This document shows positions 61,476 to 64,000 of a DNA stretch of 64,000 nt, one piece after another. Position 1 is the stretch's first letter, and each line of letters opens with the position of its first letter. The translations under genes were made by a program, and so were the position numbers. The DNA is taken from positions 1 to 64,000 of the forward strand of contig VZRG01001696.1 of the NCBI GenBank assembly GCA_013397435.1, in the 5' to 3' direction. The notes beneath the pieces are model-generated. The model was not told the DNA's origin, made no database searches, and saw only the letters and a list, made by a program, of their open reading frames with translations. The DNA is from Erythrocercus mccallii. Lineage: Eukaryota > Chordata > Aves > Passeriformes > Dicruridae.

Positions 61476-64000
61476 CTTCTATTCTCACCAGCAGGATAAT
61501 AACCTGTAGTAGATAAAACACGTTACAACTGCCCAGAGACTGATGTGGAAGACCTTAGGGAGATATCCTAAGGCAATCCTGTCAAGATATGCCCTTATTT
61601 TTGGGCAGCTGAGCAAGGGGAAGACTCTTCTTGTCAGCCTGGCCTGGAAGGATTTATCTCACAACTTACCTTATGAATTTTGTACTTGCCTAGTGCTACA
61701 TCACTGTGTTGACCATGGTTTCTGCTGTCTTGATGTGTGTCTTTTGAGCATAAACAGAAGATATTGGCAATGCATCAGGAAAAAAATCCATGAGGCATGC
61801 CTCTAAAAGGCCCTGGGAGAGAAGAGCAAACCAAGTAAGGTGGTGAAAATTCCTCCTCTCCCCCGACCCATGTACACAAACTTGTTTGGGTCTAGGGTAA
61901 AGCCGGATTCTGTATTCACTTAAAAACTTTTTCACCAACAACCTTGTGTGTGGAGACAGGACTAGAAACACATTGCTGGTCATTCAAGGGAATGCAAGGT
62001 AAGTTTATCCCCACTTTCTCCAGGAGACATGGAATACATGGCTGTGCAGAATGGTCAACTGCATCCATCCTTGATGGAGGTGGCAGCTGGATATTCTCTG
62101 GTTCTCCTGTTCCCTGTTAGCTCTGGAGTGGAGTCCCATGGCATTCCTTCTGGAGATCTGCAGAGGAGGGAGCAACTGCTTTTGTACCTAAGCTGCTGAA
62201 GGGATCAAAGTAATTAATGATAACTCTCCCTTGCGCTTCCCTCCTTAAGCTCTGCTCTTGAGAAATAGCTTATTAATTTGTCAGTGGCTTGATGAGAAAG
62301 GAGGAGGTGGAAAGCCACTAACAAATGGCTTTGGTCCAGGTCAGAACTCTCTATAGCAGGAGGAACCTGCTCTTTCACCCCTTGTTCCAGTGGGGAGATC
62401 AGGAGTTGGATGATGAGGAAGTTGCTTCCCCTATTATTCCATAGACTAGTTTGGCTGCTGCTCATACACAGGCTGCTATATATGAAATTTCTTCTTGATG
62501 GACATGACAAGTTTCCTAAGAAATGATGTAAGGGCTGTAGAACTTACATAGACTCCAAAGTTAACTGCCAACTTCCTCCCAAAACTGCACACCAGAGTTT
62601 AAATGTGAAACCTTTCTCTCCTTTTCAAAGATCTGTGTGTATATCTCAAAGGCAAAAAGATCTTTATCAGGATACTTTGACATCATAAATCAGTCTTGCA
62701 GACAGATAGAAATTGGCAGGTTTTTTTTGTATGGGTTTCCACTGCTAGAGGAAAAGGAAGTTCATTTCCTCCTGAGGAAGGAGAATGTCCTTGTCATAAC
62801 ACTATCCATTGCTGGCCTTGTCTCTGGCTCACTGTTACAATGAACCATGAATTTTTTACCTGACTTTTGAAACTGGCAAGAAAATCACAGAATGACTGTA
62901 AAATGTACATGTTTATACTTGGTTCCTGTTGTAGGAAGATGTGGATTTTCGCACTACATATTTCAGATTGGTCAGAGAAGTTGAGGAGGCCTGTAGAGAC
63001 TGAAGATTTTACTGTGCTTTCTGTTACAGCAAATAATATGTGAAAGATGATTCATATAAAAAATTGGAAGAATTTAGGTAACTTAGTCTGAAGATGTAGA
63101 TATTTGAATGAAGAAAAACTCTAGCACTGTTTGTTTTGAAACTCTCTTTATGAAGGGAATAGTTGCTCACAAATATCACACTACTGAAGTTTTATATCTC
63201 TTTGCTCCTGACATACCTGCCAGTGTTTCCACAGCACACTTAAGGTTGCACTTTTGAGGCTCCCAGCTTTAGGAGTAGAAGACAAGCGGTGAACAGTTTG
63301 TCTTGAAATACTTAATGATAAAATGGTATTTGTGTATATATCTAACCTAAATACTAACAACAGGAATAATATTGAACATCCTGGATGTAATCCCAAAGTT
63401 CAGAGTTCACTCTGCTTCTGATGCTTCTAGCAGAAACAGTTATCCCATTTTTAATACTTCTCTTTGGCTAACCAGCAGGTTCCCTCTGATTTTATGACCT
63501 GCTCTGCAGGGTATGCCTCATCCTAAACACTATGCACTCTTGCACTTCCTCTTTTCCTTTTTTTAAAAACTGATGGAATCATCTCTCTCTCTTTTTGTTA
63601 TTCCCCCCTCTGACCCGCAATTTAAAGGTTTACCACATGGTTTTGGGTTGAAGAACAACTTGCCTTCCCCTTTGAGGGCTCCCTCTGTTTGAAACTCTGC
63701 TTAACTTGTCAGAAGTCCAGATGCTGGGACTTTTAGGCTGTAGTACAGTCTGGGGATCCAAGCCCTCACTGCAGGCTGTTTTCCCTGTGCTTTTGTCCTT
63801 GTTCAGCGTTTTGGGAGGGATCTACCTCTTGGGAACTGCTAAAACAAGAGAGGGGACAGCTGGATCCTGTAGTAGGAGGGGATCCAGCTTTAGGGCATGG
63901 AGGGTTTATACCAGTGCTGAGTAGCACAACCACACTAAATCCATCCTGTGCCAGCTCTGTCTGGGATTTGTAATGCTCTCCCAATGAGGCTGCAGTTATT

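Larger units (their letters stand above)
46509..64000 (+). other. TSPAN7: TSPAN7 intron 1 (continues past the window)
   Basis: It begins with the consensus donor GTGAGT and runs to the window end. I looked for the exon-2 product (the rest of helix 1 and the VGVWGKLTLG region) in the listed frames and did not see it, so the intron exceeds 17.4 kb; a very long first intron is also typical of mammalian TSPAN7. The first 0.8 kb is CpG-rich. The remainder is A/T-rich with one antisense CR1 fragment and several low-complexity tracts. Frames of up to 139 codons on either strand are unremarkable. I see no nested gene, tRNA or snoRNA. Confidence 0.85.

Noticed and set aside
1..64000. CRISPR array, prophage, operon or other bacterial-type system
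   Set aside because: No regularly spaced direct repeats and no tightly packed long ORFs with ribosome sites were seen. CR1 relics, spliced exons and a CpG island show vertebrate nuclear DNA.
46509..64000. TSPAN7 exon 2 or a nested gene in intron 1
   Set aside because: No frame with the helix-1 continuation or the VGVWGKLTLG-type sequence was found, and no other recognised exon is present.

Overview
The window looks like ordinary vertebrate (bird) chromosomal DNA: long non-coding stretches, spliced genes, a CpG island and degraded repeats. Three 3'-end fragments of CR1-type LINEs point to a bird or close reptilian relative. Gene content supports this. The last coding exon of ornithine transcarbamylase (OTC) lies at the left edge, and the first coding exon of tetraspanin-7 (TSPAN7) lies at about 46.4 kb on the same strand. 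This is the OTC-TSPAN7 gene order known from human Xp11.4, which is autosomal in birds.

Layout: 1-871 is the end of the last OTC intron. 872-931 is the terminal OTC coding exon, followed by a short 3' UTR with an AATAAA at 1035-1040. From about 1.04 to 45.8 kb I find no protein-coding exon I can support. The spacer holds two CR1 fragments, two remnants that resemble an old palindromic amniote repeat, a 48-bp minisatellite running into a 200-N gap, a (GGAGA)n array around a 129-N gap, small tandem duplications and some AT-rich candidate regulatory stretches. About 45.78-47.33 kb is a CpG island carrying the TSPAN7 promoter region, 5' leader and coding exon 1 (46428-46508), with a consensus splice donor directly after it. 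From 46509 to the end of the window is TSPAN7 intron 1, with one CR1 fragment and several low-complexity tracts. No TSPAN7 exon 2 was seen, so intron 1 is longer than 17.4 kb here.

The two genes are not functionally linked: OTC is a mitochondrial urea-cycle enzyme and TSPAN7 is a plasma-membrane tetraspanin of neurons. Nearly all open reading frames of 60-250 codons appear to be chance frames, or frames running through GC-rich, N-filled or repeat DNA.

I found no new multi-gene system, CRISPR array, integrated provirus or operon. The points most worth checking are the palindromic minisatellite at the first gap, two unassigned ORFs near 19.3-20.3 kb, candidate regulatory elements, and a compositional strand bias in TSPAN7 intron 1. 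These rest on reading by eye; no search or alignment was run.
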